From NCBI GenBank assembly GCA_963715045.1, contig CAVQRC010000046.1:1-64000 (forward strand): DNA of 64,000 bases, read 5' to 3'. The DNA comes from CAVQRC01 sp963715045 (GTDB lineage Bacteria; Planctomycetota; Planctomycetia; Pirellulales; Lacipirellulaceae). Position 1 is the first letter of the stretch, and each line of letters begins with the position of its first letter. Shown piece by piece: positions 41,192 through 51,469 of the stretch. The translations under genes were made by a program, and so were the position numbers. The notes beneath the pieces were generated by a model, which had not been told where the DNA came from, ran no database searches, and saw nothing but the letters and a program-made list of their open reading frames with translations.

Positions 41192-41873
41192 GTGGATCGC
41201 TATCGCTACTTCATCCTGCTCGCAGCTCTGGTCACGATGCTGGTGTCCGCGCCGCTCGTCCAGGAATTCGGTCCGCCGACCGCGTCCGCATTGCAGGATT
41301 TCGCGATCGTCACGGCGTTCGTGATCATGCTCGTTTCGGCAGTCGTGGCCATCAGCCAGACGCCTTGGCAAACACGGATCGCCATCTTGCTGGCCGTGCC
41401 GGTGATCATCCTGCAAATCCTCCGGTCTATCTTCCCTTCGGCATCCCTCGAAATCGCCGCGACGTCGTCGGGGACGCTGTTTCTCGCGTACGTTATTTTC
41501 ATGATTGTGGGGTTCCTGTTCGCCACCGATCGCGTCACAGCAAACACGATCTGTGCCGCAACCTGCATGTACCTGCTCCTGGGAATTCTGTTTGCACTGG
41601 CCATGTCGCTGTTGGAAGTCCTGCATCCCGATTCGTTCGCATCTTCGTCGGCAGGCCGGTTTTGCCGAGATTCAATTCGGCGGCCGCAATTCGACCGACG
41701 CCCTGTATTTCAGCTTCGTGACCTTGACGACCCTCGGATTCGGCGACATCGCGCCGATCTCTCCCCTGGCCCGCACACTCGTCATGCTGGAAGCCGTCAC
41801 GGGGCAACTGTTTCTCGCCGTGCTCGTGGCCCGCCTCGTTGGGCTGCACATCACACAGGTCAAGAAGCCTTAG
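41192..41873 (+). CDS. Ion channel protein (potassium-channel pore type), frameshifted
   Basis: About 227 residues from the GTG at 41192. Four hydrophobic segments precede a pore: YFILLAALVTMLVSAPLV, DFAIVTAFVIMLVSAVVAIS, GTLFLAYVIFMIVGFLFA and AATCMYLLLGILFALAMSLL. The pore loop and filter are ALYFSFVTLTTLGFGDIAPI, with GFG in place of the common GYG. The final helix is MLEAVTGQLFLAVLVARLVG. A one-base shift near 41650 separates the pore from the first part. It probably conducts K+ across the inner membrane. It lies between two copies of an extragenic palindrome. Confidence 0.85.
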
Positions 41874-41988
41874 CGGGTCAAGCTTTGTCGCACGTGGCCT
41901 CATGCCCTCTACGGCCTTTGGCAGGCGAAGCCTCTGGCGCGGTTATAGACGGGCCAGCCTGCTTGTCGGCGGAGCCTGTTTCACTTCT

Positions 41989-42011
41989 GGTGCCACTCGG
42001 CGAGTGACACC
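41989..42011. repeat. Extragenic palindrome, CACTCGGCGAGTG type
   Basis: GGTGCCACTC-GGC-GAGTGACACC has 9 of 10 matching arm bases. It is a second copy of the element at 41040-41060. It lies downstream of the ion channel gene and may form its transcript-end hairpin. Confidence 0.6.
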
Positions 42012-42170
42012 CACCAGGCTCGATCGAAACATGCTAGCATGACCGCTCGACGTCCTGGTTTCGCGAATTGTTCACAACCGAGCCGGGCAGATCCTCAAGC
42101 GATCTCGTATTGGCGGCCGATAGCAGAACTACACTGCATCCCGGACCTGCTTCCCCGGCCAGATCGCTCC

Positions 42171-42965
42171 ATGCGTCTTTTCTCCACCACCCTGGCTCTG
42201 ATGCTGCTGTTCAGCACGTGTCTCCACGACTTGCGGACAGGAAGGAGCCGAGGCTGAAGAGGATGAAATCGAGACCGACCGAGACGCGTTCACGCGGTCG
42301 CCGCGGCTCGTCGCCCCGGGACGGGTGGTGGTCGAAGGATCGTACGCATTCCTGGATCAGGACGCCGAACACGAAGGCCATCTCTTTCCGGATCTCCTGG
42401 TGCGTTACGGTGTCTCCGAGTGGCTGGAATTGCGATTGGGATGGACTTACGAGTCCGGCAAATTCCATCAGCTTGCGGAGGAAGGTGCCGAACGAATCGA
42501 AGAAGGCATTGGCATCTACGGGGCCAAGTTCCGTGTGACCAGCGCCGACGGACTGCGTCCCGACAGTGCGTTGATCGTCGCAGGCTACACGCCCACCAGC
42601 GGTCGGTCGAATGACACGGACTTCTCGCTGGAATACACGTTCGGTTGGACGTTGCCAGAACCGCTGGGAACTGGAGAGCCAGATCCGTTGGTTTTCGCTG
42701 ACTGAAGAGGCAGACCATTTCAACGAATGGGCACCCTCGGTCGTGCTCAAGGTCCCCCTGGCACCATCTGCGGGCGAAAGCGCATGTCGAGTACTTCAGC
42801 CTGCTGAGCAGCGGTCGAGGGGAGAACTACGAGCAGCACTATGCGGGGCCAGGAATCCACTTCCTGATCACGCCCAATCTGGAAGTCGGCACGCGGGTGT
42901 TCTGGGGGCTCAGCGAAGATTCCGCCGAGTTCATCTGCAACGCGGGCGCCGGGGTGAGATTCTGA
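42171..42965 (+). CDS. Outer-membrane beta-barrel/transporter-like protein, frameshifted
   Basis: About 264 residues with shifts near 42230, 42690 and 42770. The ATG at 42171 gives RLFSTTLALMLLFST, a signal peptide. The mature part alternates beta strands: APGRVVVEGSYAFLDQD, FPDLLVRYGVSEWLELRLGW, ALIVAGYTPTSGRSNDTDFS. It ends GIHFLITPNLEVGTRVFWGL, with NAGAGVRF and the terminal aromatic residue typical of outer-membrane barrels. This fits the family annotated as MetA-pathway/phenol-degradation transporters. The substrate is unknown. It is convergent with the caspase-like gene, 14 bases apart. Confidence 0.7.
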
Positions 42966-42979
42966 GCCCGACCTCGGCG

Positions 42980-43564
42980 TCAGCGGCGGCCCAAGGCAGG
43001 ATTTCTTCCCAGCGGGTAGGCCGTCAGTGGCGGTGCCATCGTTCCTTCCGGCGGTTGCGGCCCCGAGACGGTCAGGATCTGGCAGGCCCAGCCGACGATC
43101 TCGTAGGGCGGCCGCGTAGTCACAACGGGCCTCACGTTGTAGCCGCTGCCGGTAGCCAGCAGCGTCGCCCGGTGACCCGCCGCTTCGAATGCGGCCGCGA
43201 GGGCCTCGCGAAGCGGCCGCGCCTGGCCCACGTCGCACGCCCGAAACTCGATGGCTCGCCGTCTGTCCTTCGGCGAGCACCCGCTCGAGTGCTGCGATCA
43301 ACCCGCTATCGCCGGCCGTGAAGTGGCTGCTCCCCAGAACAAAGTCGAACCCGTGCGGTCCCCCATGGCCTATGAACAGGACCCGCTGCACGGTGTGCTC
43401 GGGCAGGGCATTGAGAGTTGTCGCCGCGGCAGCCGAGTTGAGGCCCTCGTGGACCACGGCACCCGTAGCGGCCGCATAGCGGGCATACAGTTGCGACTGC
43501 GTGATCCCCAGACGGCAGGATTCGCCGGAGAGGTATCACCGGTGGTGTAGAACGCGACCAACAT
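42980..43564 (-). CDS. Small caspase-like (clan CD) protein, frameshifted
   Basis: About 193 residues after joining frames at ~43470 and ~43255. The ATG at 43564 starts LVAFYTTGDTSPANPAVWG. A hydrophobic strand leading to His-Gly (VQRVLFIGHGGPHGFDFVLG) and another leading to Ala-Cys-Asp (GQTAIEFRACDVGQA) are spaced as the catalytic His and Cys of caspase-like or DUF4347 peptidases. The rest is helical (PLREALAAAFEAAGHRATLL). No signal peptide or partner domain is visible. It may be a stand-alone protease, or a polysaccharide-sensor relative lacking activity; the motif match is by eye. Confidence 0.6.
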
Positions 43565-43623
43565 GATTTGGCCCTTTCAATACAAAGTGAATCTCATGGT
43601 CGTGGTCTCGCTTTGTGGGGCGG

Positions 43624-44520
43624 CTAAGCGATATCTTTCTCCGATCTGAGCCCGCTGGTAGAACGCTGTCGCCAGCTACGCACGAGGGCGACGCAGATCA
43701 CGGCCAGCGACAGGCCGCAGGATTGCGGTTCGGGTACCGTGATGTTGATGTCTCGGCCCGCCCCGTTACCAAACTGTCGTTGCCAGATCAGAAAATCCTC
43801 TCCGTCGACATCGCCGTCGCCATCCGCATCGCCGGCGGAATGGCTCGATCCGCTGCCGAATCCGAGTTGCCAGGCCAGAAAGTCATCGCCATCGACGTCG
43901 CCGTCCTCATCGAAGTCACTGGCAAAGAATTCCAGGAGTTGGATCGCGTCGATGTAGAACGTCTGGTTCGGCCCGCCATGGATCGCGTCGGTCCAGAAGA
44001 ACAGGATCCGCCGCGGCACATTGGGAAGGCCACTGGGCAACACCGCGTCGGTGAGGGTCGTCTCGTGTTCAAAGCGCAGCCAGCCAGCATCGACCGTGAC
44101 GTCGTGCGAGAGCGTATTCGCCTCGCCCAGCCCGTCTTGATTGCTGACGTGCACGTCGTATATCGGCGGGCCGAAGGGGCTGCTCTTGAGAGCGAATGAA
44201 AGCCGGTAGAAATGCGGGAGGGGTAGATTCAGGTACGTGTCGGGCATGGCAAACTGAACGCCCCCGAACGTCTGGCCGCCGTTGGGTACGGTACCCGTCT
44301 TCACCTGGAGGTAGTCGTTGCCGGCGAATGCACCGAACGGGTCACCGATAATGGGCGTGATAGCCGCGGGACTCGTGTCGCCGACGCCGCTCGTGTAGAG
44401 AACTCCCGGCGGCAGGTCGGAATGTATCAGGAGTTCGGCCGCCACCGAGGTACCTGGCCAGACGGCACAGGCAACCAGTCCCCAACTGGCAAGGGCGAGT
44501 CGATTTCGTGAACCAGACAT
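43624..44520 (-). CDS. PEP-CTERM protein with dockerin-like tail
   Basis: Intact 298-residue secreted protein. The ATG at 44520 gives a signal peptide (LALASWGLVACAVWPGTSVA). A jelly-roll-like domain follows (GNDYLQVKTGTVPNGGQTFG, FYRLSFALKSSPFG, FYIDAIQLLEFF), resembling carbohydrate-binding or DUF642-like folds. Dockerin-like loops (DFDEDGDVDGDDFLAWQ and DADGDGDVDGEDFLIWQ) precede VPEPQSCGLSLAVICVALV and RSWRQR. It follows the large autotransporter-like gene on the same strand by about 50 bases, so they may be one operon. Confidence 0.88.
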   Translation of the reverse strand: MSGSRNRLALASWGLVACAVWPGTSVAAELLIHSDLPPGVLYTSGVGDTSPAAITPIIGDPFGAFAGNDYLQVKTGTVPNGGQTFGGVQFAMPDTYLNLPLPHFYRLSFALKSSPFGPPIYDVHVSNQDGLGEANTLSHDVTVDAGWLRFEHETTLTDAVLPSGLPNVPRRILFFWTDAIHGGPNQTFYIDAIQLLEFFASDFDEDGDVDGDDFLAWQLGFGSGSSHSAGDADGDGDVDGEDFLIWQRQFGNGAGRDINITVPEPQSCGLSLAVICVALVRSWRQRSTSGLRSEKDIA

Positions 44521-44570
44521 GATGCACTCCTCGTTTGGCTGGGTCCTTGGTTGACGCAATCTCAGGCAGT

Positions 44571-46585
44571 TCAGTCGCGGCCCCACTTCCTCCGGCAACG
44601 GATCAGCATCGCCACCCCCGCAACCCACAGCCAGACTCCGCCCGGTTCGGGGACTGCGAACGCGGCTACCGCCGCACCGGCGACCTGCCGAACTCCTTCT
44701 GCCAGACGAGGAAATCGGCGCCGTCGACATCCCCATCCCCATCGGCGTCGCCGTCGACGTGCCGAGCGCCAGCAGAGGTTCCGAAGCTGTCTTGCCAGGT
44801 GAGAAAGTCCGCGCCGTCGACATCGTCATCGTGGTCGAAGTCGGCCTTCATGTAGGCGGCGAGAACCTGCAGCCGAACTTCGTATTGGCCGTAAGCGACG
44901 TTCCAATCGTACGGACCCGGGAGCAGCTCGGTGGCAAAGGTGCCTTCCACGCCGGTGTCGTCACTGACGTGCGAACCGACATCAATGATCGAGAATGAAT
45001 CACCGACCTGCGGCTCGAAACCGCCGACGAGTGACACGTCGAGGATCCCGTCGAGGCTCACCAACACCGGGTCCGGGCTGACGACCAACAGGTGATCGTG
45101 GTCGCTGCTGGACGTCCCGGCGAGTTCGATCTCGAGGATCCCGGCCGCATCCTGGACGTAATCGCCCTCATAAACGGTCAGCGGGCCAATCGAGTCGCCA
45201 GGTGCAACGGTACCCCCGTTGTTGTTGAGTGATCCGTCGATGGTTCCTTCACCAGTGACGCTTCCACCGTTGTTGGAGACCGCGCCGGATACGAACCCGC
45301 TCTGCCCGATGTGCAGCATGCTGCTGCCGCCGACCGCCACTCCCGCTGAGCCCAGCACCCGTAATTCACCATCGGCAACCTCGACGGTCTGAAAATCCTG
45401 GATGGACCAGCCGCCACTCAGATTCGCGAGTCCCCCGTTCAGGATCGTGAGCGTTCCCCCGGATGGCAACGTGAGCGCACTCTCGGCGCTCTTTCGCAAC
45501 TCTCCGCCGTCAACGACGATGTCTCCGCCCGCGTTGAGCGTCCCGCTGCCCTCGCTCCGTGTGTGCAGATGCAGGAGTCCAGTCTCGCCAATTGTGATCG
45601 TGCCCGTACCGGAGTCGAAGCGGCCGTTGTTGACGATGGTGACCGTGCCGGGCCCCGCCCCCGCCATCGCGCCGACGATCAACGCCGCATCTCCCTGTTG
45701 TTCGATCATCGAACTGGCGCCGCTCACCGTCACGATCCCGTACGAGTCGGCCCCGGTACCAACGGCAATCGTTTCAGTTGTGATTCCGCCCCCGGCAGAG
45801 ACTAGCAGCGTGCCGCCATCGCTGTTGTAGAGGTCGGGTGAGCCGATATTGAGCTGCCCGAGGATCAAACCCTGTCCGCCATCGACAAACTCCAAGAGCG
45901 CCGGACCGTGAGTTCCCATCACATGCCCGAAAAGATCCGTGGTCGTCAACTCGAGCTGCGAACCGGTCCCCGTCACAGTAATCGTTCCTCCTCCGCCCGG
46001 ATTGAACAAATGGCTGCCCAGCCTCAACGTGCCCGCGGAAAGGTGCCCGCCGTCCTGAATTCGCAGCAGACTGTTACCGATCACCTGAAGCAAGCCGTCA
46101 ACCCGGCCGCGGCTGCCCAGCAAATAGACCGCCGAGTTCGCTTCTACAGACAGCTTGTCCATCTCGAGCGCGAGATGGAGCGAATTGTCGGACCGCGGCG
46201 TCACGTACAGTTCGGCCTGATTCCAGAGCTTGCTCTCGGCGGCGCCGTCATCATCGACCGCCAGCAGATATCCGCTCGTGGAGAGGTGAATGTTGTCGTA
46301 AATCGTCAGCCCGTTGATGGGTGCGGTGTGCCCGCTGAGCAGCACAATGTCGTGGTCGGGATCAACCAGCCACGCCTTGTCACCGTCGCCCGGCACTCGG
46401 TGAAATCCGAAGGGCGGTCCGCCCACCCAATCCCAGTTGTTGACGAGCGACCAGTACGCATTGACGCTGCCGTTCCAATAGATGTCGGCCGCGTTGGCCG
46501 CCTGGCCCTGCCAGCTGAAAGGCCAGATCAAAGGAACGACGAGCAACACCAGGATCCAGCAGGCGGTCCAACGCATGATCCTCAC
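44571..46585 (-). CDS. Autotransporter-like PEP-CTERM protein, frameshifted near end
   Basis: About 671 residues. The start at 46585 (or the Met at 46576) begins a signal segment (WTACWILVLLVVPLIWPFSW). The passenger is a beta-helix with pectate/autotransporter-like repeats: NSAVYLLGSRGRVDGLLQVI, GGGGTITVTGTGSQLELTTT, GTVTIVNNGRFDSGTGTITI. Dockerin-like loops are DFDHDDDVDGADFLTWQ and DADGDGDVDGADFLVWQ. A one-base shift near 44690 reaches the sorting signal VPEPGGVWLWVAGVAMLI then RCRRKWGRD. The domain order matches the gene at 35497-39083, which supports the reconstruction. Confidence 0.85.
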
Positions 46586-46614
46586 CCTCCGATCGCGGCG
46601 ATTCGAATTTCACC

Positions 46615-46950
46615 CAAGCCGACGCGTGCCGGAACGCAGTTGCGAAGGTCCGGCCTCTTGCAGCAGTTCCTTAGCGATTTGACCGAGGTCGGCCAGCTCA
46701 GCTCTGGCTCTCGGCAGATGAGCGCACTTGGGAAAGGAACTGGCATGAGCACAAAAGCTCGAAATGCCGTCGTACGATCCGAACACACTTCCGAAAAACA
46801 GGGTCGCAGCCGTCGAGGCCGGGGCGGCTCGTCGGGCCACATTCCGTTGGGAATTCGTCATTGGGAATTCCCTCGTCATTAGTCCTTAGTCATTCGAAGC
46901 TGGGCCGCTTCAGCGACACAAATAAGCCCGTTGCTGCACCCCGAGCCGAT
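46615..46950. mobile_element. MITE-like element, copy B
   Basis: A 318-bp body (46624-46941) begins GCGTGCCGGAACG and ends CGTTGCTGCACCC. Its flanks CAAGCCGAC and CGAGCCGAT match at 7 of 9 positions, a decayed target duplication. The left arm (AACGCAGTTGCG ... AGCAGTTCC ... TTGACCGAGGT) and the right arm (GGGCCGCTTC, GCGACAC, AAGCCCGTT) match copy A at 3984-4323. The middle differs and contains repeats of GGGAATTC. It encodes no transposase. Confidence 0.7.
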
Positions 46951-47298
46951 GCGTGCCCGGCAACCATGAACCACCCCTTAGCGTCGCGATTCGTGAACCG
47001 CACGCAGGACCAGATCGACGGCTGCCGAATTGCAGCCTCGTGGCGTGCAAGAGACTTTCGCAAATCGCATGCCACACGCGATGGCCCAATGCCGACTCGT
47101 ACGTCGCGGCCTCGAACAGTGTGCCAGAGGGGTGTCGGGGCCAATGCGTCGACCGCGTGGATCACGTGCGAATTGGGCCGGATGTGCAGATCCGCACGTG
47201 AGCAGAGCACGTGAGCAGAGCGTCTTTCAGAACTCGCTTTCGGGCCTCCCGCGGACGGAAAACGAGGTGATAAAGACCCGTATTGCAACGGCTTCAAG
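46951..47298. other. Intergenic region, no gene seen
   Basis: Lies between the second MITE-like element and the CBS gene. Short open frames only, with no family signature. A direct repeat GTGAGCAGAGCAC/GTGAGCAGAGC occurs near 47200-47220. Confidence 0.35.
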
Positions 47299-47703
47299 TC
47301 AGCCGGTCGGCCCGAACCACTCACGCAGGAACCGCAACGCATCGGTCTCGGTGAAGATTCCGACCACGAAACCGCCGTCCATCACGACGACGCTCCCCGC
47401 TCGTCGAGCCAGCATCTTTTCTGCAACCTCGCCAAGTTGCATCGTGGGCGGAACCGTGATGACGTCGGGCTCGCAAAGCTCTTCCAACGCGAGGTCTTGC
47501 ACGTCATTCCCCCGCGTCGCCAGAGCCTGCAGAATGTCGCGGTGCGACACAATTCCCACCAGCTTCGCCCCCCGCATGACCGGGATGTGACGGATCTGTT
47601 CCGCTTCCATCACCCGCATCGCATCACCGACCGTGTCGCAACGCTCGGCCTCGACAGGGAGGTGCGTCATGGTTTCGCGAACCGGCGGCGACTTGCGGGA
47701 CAT
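47299..47703 (-). CDS. CBS-domain pair protein
   Basis: A 134-residue protein made of two CBS motifs (a Bateman module). The first reads AMRVMEAEQIRHIPVMRGAK then LVGIVSHRDILQAL; the second reads AEKMLARRAGSVVVMDGGFV then VGIFTETDALRFL. Such modules bind adenine nucleotides and switch partner activity. No partner domain is fused, and the adjacent genes do not suggest one. The ATG at 47703 (MSRKSPPVRETMT) is chosen because it begins just before the first CBS strand. Confidence 0.9.
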   Translation of the reverse strand: MSRKSPPVRETMTHLPVEAERCDTVGDAMRVMEAEQIRHIPVMRGAKLVGIVSHRDILQALATRGNDVQDLALEELCEPDVITVPPTMQLGEVAEKMLARRAGSVVVMDGGFVVGIFTETDALRFLREWFGPTG

Positions 47704-48165
47704 GGGATATCCAACAATGCGTTTCGTCCCGCCGCTCCTGGAACGATTCAGAACAGGGGAACTCCGGGCCGAGCCTACGCTTGTCGAACTGGCGATGTCA
47801 AGCCGGCACGCACGGCTCACGGTCGCCTCATCGAACGGGGACCGGTCGCGCGCCTGAGCACCGCGCGAAATCGCACGCGCGCCACCGCCGCCGGCGAACA
47901 ACCGTCGGCAGCCACGCGAACGTTTCGCCGACGACCTGCGGTGCGATCAGCCGCCCCGTCCCCCCAATCAAGGTGGGGCGCGCGGAATCAGCATGTGCGT
48001 AGCCGCCCGCCGCACATGTAAACCGGCCGAGTGGCTCACCTGATTCACGCCGCTCGCTCGTCCGGAACCACGAAGCAAGGCGGATTCGACGCGGTTCGAT
48101 GGGTCGGGAACGGTAGTTGCTGGTTAGTTCCTACCACGCGAACCCGTATTCGAAGGGACAGCACG
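47704..48165. other. Intergenic region, no gene seen
   Basis: Divergent promoter region between the CBS and decarboxylase genes. Frames on both strands are Arg- and Ala-rich and lack signatures. Confidence 0.4.
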
Positions 48166-49954
48166 ATGAGCGAATCCATCAATCGCCGCGAAGTACTTCA
48201 ATGGTCCACCACCGGGGCCTTGGGTGCCGGGGGCGTCGCCTGGCTGGGAAAATACGCCGAGACCCTCGCCGCCACCGACCCCACGCAATCGCCGTGCGAC
48301 GTGTATCCCCCGGTGCCTGAGATCTCGTGCCACGACTTTCGATTGTCGCCTGAGGGCCTGTCGCCCGACTCCCGGCAGCATGCGCTCGATGAGCTGCTCG
48401 CTTATCAGTCGGCACAGAAAGCCCGCACGATGGGCTTTCAGGCCAATCAGGACATTTGCTATCGCGAGGATCTCCAGCCGTTCCTCAACTACCACATCAA
48501 CAACGTGGGCGATCCTTTTCAGACCGGGAGCTTCACGCTCAACAGCAAATGGATGGAGCGGGCCGTATTGGACTACTACGCCCGGTTGTGGAATGCGAAG
48601 TGGCCTCACGATCCCCATGATCCGGAGTCTTATTGGGGTTACGTGCTGACGATGGGCAGCACCGAAGGCAACCTGTACGGCCTGTGGAATGGCCGCGACT
48701 ATCTTGCCGGCAAGTGTCTGCTCGATGATCCCGAATCTCTGGCAGACGCGGACACGGCGGATAGCGATCGTAGCGGGGCGTGTGTTCCGCAGCGGATCGT
48801 GTATCAGCAGGCCGCGACTCCGTGGCGAACCCACACGCTTTTTCACCGGTCGCGTTCTATTCGCAAGACACCCATTATTCGATCATCAAGGCGTTGCGAA
48901 TTCTGAGCTTCCCGACGTTCTACGAAATCGGCACGAATGAATATCCGGGCCAGTGTCCGCTGTCGGAAAGCGGGCAGTGGCCCCACGAAGTTCCCTCGAC
49001 GGACGGTGGCGGAGGGCCGGGCACGATCGACCTCGAGGCCCTGGCGAAGCTGGTCGAGTTTTTTGCCGCGCGGGGCTACCCGATACTGATCAACTTCAAT
49101 TACGGCACGACTTTCAAAGGCGCGTACGACGATGTCGAAGGGGCCGGCAAGATCCTGCTGCCCATCCTGCGGAAGCACGGGCTGCTCGAGCGAGAAATCG
49201 TCTACCAGAACGGACGGCGTGAACCGCGGCAGGGGTACTGGTTCCATGTCGACGCCGCGTTGGGAGCGGCCTACATGCCGTTCCTCGAGATGGCCCACGC
49301 TCAGGGGCGATTCGATCGGCGGGGTCCCCTCTTCGACTTCCGCCTGCCGTGCGTCAATTCGCTCACGATGAGCGGACACAAATGGATCGGTGCACCCTGG
49401 CCCTGCGGCGTGTTCATGACCAGGACGAAATACCTGCTGTCCCCACCCAGCCGGCCCAACTACATCGGTTCGCCCGACAGCACGCTGGCCGGATCGCGAA
49501 CGGCTTCTCCGCCATTGTTCTGTGGGATTTTCTGTCTCGGCACTCGTACGACGATCAGATCGAACGGGCCATACGGATCGAACGAATGGCCGATTACGCG
49601 TTCGCCGAGCTCCAACGGTTGGAGCAACGGCGGGGCAACTTGTGGGTCGCGCGGACACCCCTGTCGCTGACGATTCGCTTCAAACGGGCGAACCGGGCCT
49701 TGTGCCAGAAGTACTCGCTGGCCAACGAAACGTTGTTCGTCGACGGTAAACGCCGCGACTACTCGCACATTTACGTCATGCAGCACTACACGAGGGAACT
49801 GGTCGACGCGTTTATCCGCGACCTCGATCAGCCAGGTGCCTTCGCGGCTCCGATAACGGCCCGCATGGCACCCGCAGCGGCGACAGAGGTCTGCCTGCTC
49901 GAGAGCGGCCGACCGCTGATCTATGTCCCGGACTACGGCCGCGGCATGAGATAG
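48166..49954 (+). CDS. Tat-exported PLP-dependent decarboxylase (histidine/glutamate decarboxylase family), frameshifted
   Basis: About 596 residues, with shifts near 48825 and 49510. The N-terminus has a Tat-like signal (INRREVLQWSTTGALGAGGV). The fold type I PLP domain shows GYVLTMGSTEGNLYGLWNGR, YPILINFNYGTTFKGAYDD, YWFHVDAALGAAYMPFLEM and the PLP-lysine motif LTMSGHKWIGAPWPCGVFMT. The HVDAALG/SGHKW pattern matches group II decarboxylases, nearest to histidine decarboxylase. An exported PLP enzyme would be unusual, since PLP enters proteins in the cytoplasm, but Tat export carries folded cofactor proteins. The substrate is inferred only from the family. Confidence 0.8.
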
Positions 49955-50144
49955 CCGGATCAGACCGCATCGGCCGCGGGTTCACGCTGAGACGAGTGTG
50001 GCCCGCCCCGAGCAGGAACTCCGGCATCCCGTCGGCACTTGGACTGTCGCTCACGAACAAAATTGATAATGATTTGGCTATCTGGCTGTGTGGGCAGTTG
50101 GGAAGATCATCAACGATACTGCGCCGTCAGCGGAAAGTAGCATC

Positions 50145-51186
50145 ATGTCACGCGAAGAAACAGCAGCGTCGCACAGCGGCAGAGAGCTGCTCGATGCGAC
50201 GCGTCCCTTTGCCAGCGAATTCCCCGCCAAGAGCTGGTGGTACCTGGTTTCCACGCTCGCCATTCTCGGAGCCCTGCTCGTTTCCGCAGCCGTTCTCCCC
50301 TGGTGGCCACTCCGCCTGGTGGCTTCGATCTGCGGCGGGCTGGTGCTGGTCCGCACGTTTATCATCTACCACGATTACATGCACGGCTCGCTGTTGCGGG
50401 AATCGCGGTTGGCCCGAGTGATCATGTACGGTCTGGGGCTATTGATGCTCACGCCGCCCCGGCATTGGCGATACTCTCACAATTTTCACCACGCCCACGT
50501 CGGCAAGGTGATCGAACCGAAACATGGCGATTTCCCGGTCGTGACCTCAGACATCGGTTCGTTTCCGATGATGTCCACCGAGATGTGGCGGGGGGCCACA
50601 CGCTGGCAGCGATTGCGATATCGTTTCAGTCGACATCCGCTCACGATCTTGTGCGGCTACATCACGATTTTCCTGGTGGTCGGCTGCGTTAATCCCCTCG
50701 CCGAGAACGCCCGCAAGTATTGGGACGGGGTGTTTTCGATTCTCGCCCACGGCGGGTTGATTGCGGTGCTGTGGGTGTTTGCCGGTTTCGACGTCGCGAT
50801 GTTCTCGATTGTGATTCCGACGGCCGTCGCCTCGGCACTGGGTGGCTATCTGTTCTATGCCCAACACACCTACGAAGGACTGCGAGTATTTCCCACGAAG
50901 GATTGGACGTACTACCAGGGCGCACTCGAATCATCCAGCTACCTGAAGCTCGGGCCGATCATGAGCTGGTTGACAGGCAACATCGGCTACCACCACGTGC
51001 ATCACTTGAATCCCCACATCCCCTTCTATCGGTTGCCCGAGGCGATGGCCGCGATCCCCGAACTCCAGCACGCGACCACCACGTCACTTGCGCCGCACGA
51101 CGTGCGGAACCTGTTTCCAGGCCAACCTCTGGGACGTCCGTACCCAACGCATGGTCAGCTACCGCGACGCGAAGACCGCAAACTGA
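50145..51186 (+). CDS. Fatty acid desaturase family protein, frameshifted at C-terminus
   Basis: Integral membrane di-iron enzyme of about 346 residues. Its three His boxes are HDYMHG (76-81), HNFHHAH (112-118) and, near residue 284, YHHVHH. Hydrophobic pairs surround them (STLAILGALLVSAAVLPWWP, CGYITIFLVVGCV, GGLIAVLWVFAGF). A shift near 51108 is needed to reach the expected end LWDVRTQRMVSYRDAKTAN. It introduces a double bond or a hydroxyl group into acyl chains; the position is unknown. The ATG at 50145 was chosen because the protein then begins like other family members. A terminator follows. Confidence 0.85.
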
Positions 51187-51209
51187 GTATGGAGTGCGGC
51201 GTATGGAGT

Positions 51210-51238
51210 GCGGCAACTTGTTGCCGCTTTGTTATTTT
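51210..51238 (+). terminator. Rho-independent terminator after desaturase
   Basis: GCGGCAAC-TT-GTTGCCGC is followed by TTTGTTATTTT, 24 bases after the desaturase stop. A short direct repeat TATGGAGTGCGGC precedes it. Confidence 0.7.
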
Positions 51239-51469
51239 GCGAGCTGTCCGGCCGGGCCGCATGGTACACGACAGACCGAGAAAACTTCGGGCCTTCGACC
51301 GGGCCGCGATGCCTCGTGAACCGAACGTGGTCTGTATGAAAGCGGTGATGAATCACCGCACTCCAAATCGCCCCCCTCGCACGCAGAACGCCCGTTTCAT
51401 TGACATCAGGAGCCCTCACAGAGACACTAACGACCGTCCTGGTGAGTAGATTCGCAGGAGGGTAAAGCG

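Noticed and set aside
46610..46879. Possible small gene on the minus strand (AELADLGQIAKELLQEAG)
   Set aside because: It lies entirely in copy B of the MITE-like element, and the same frame is broken in copy A.
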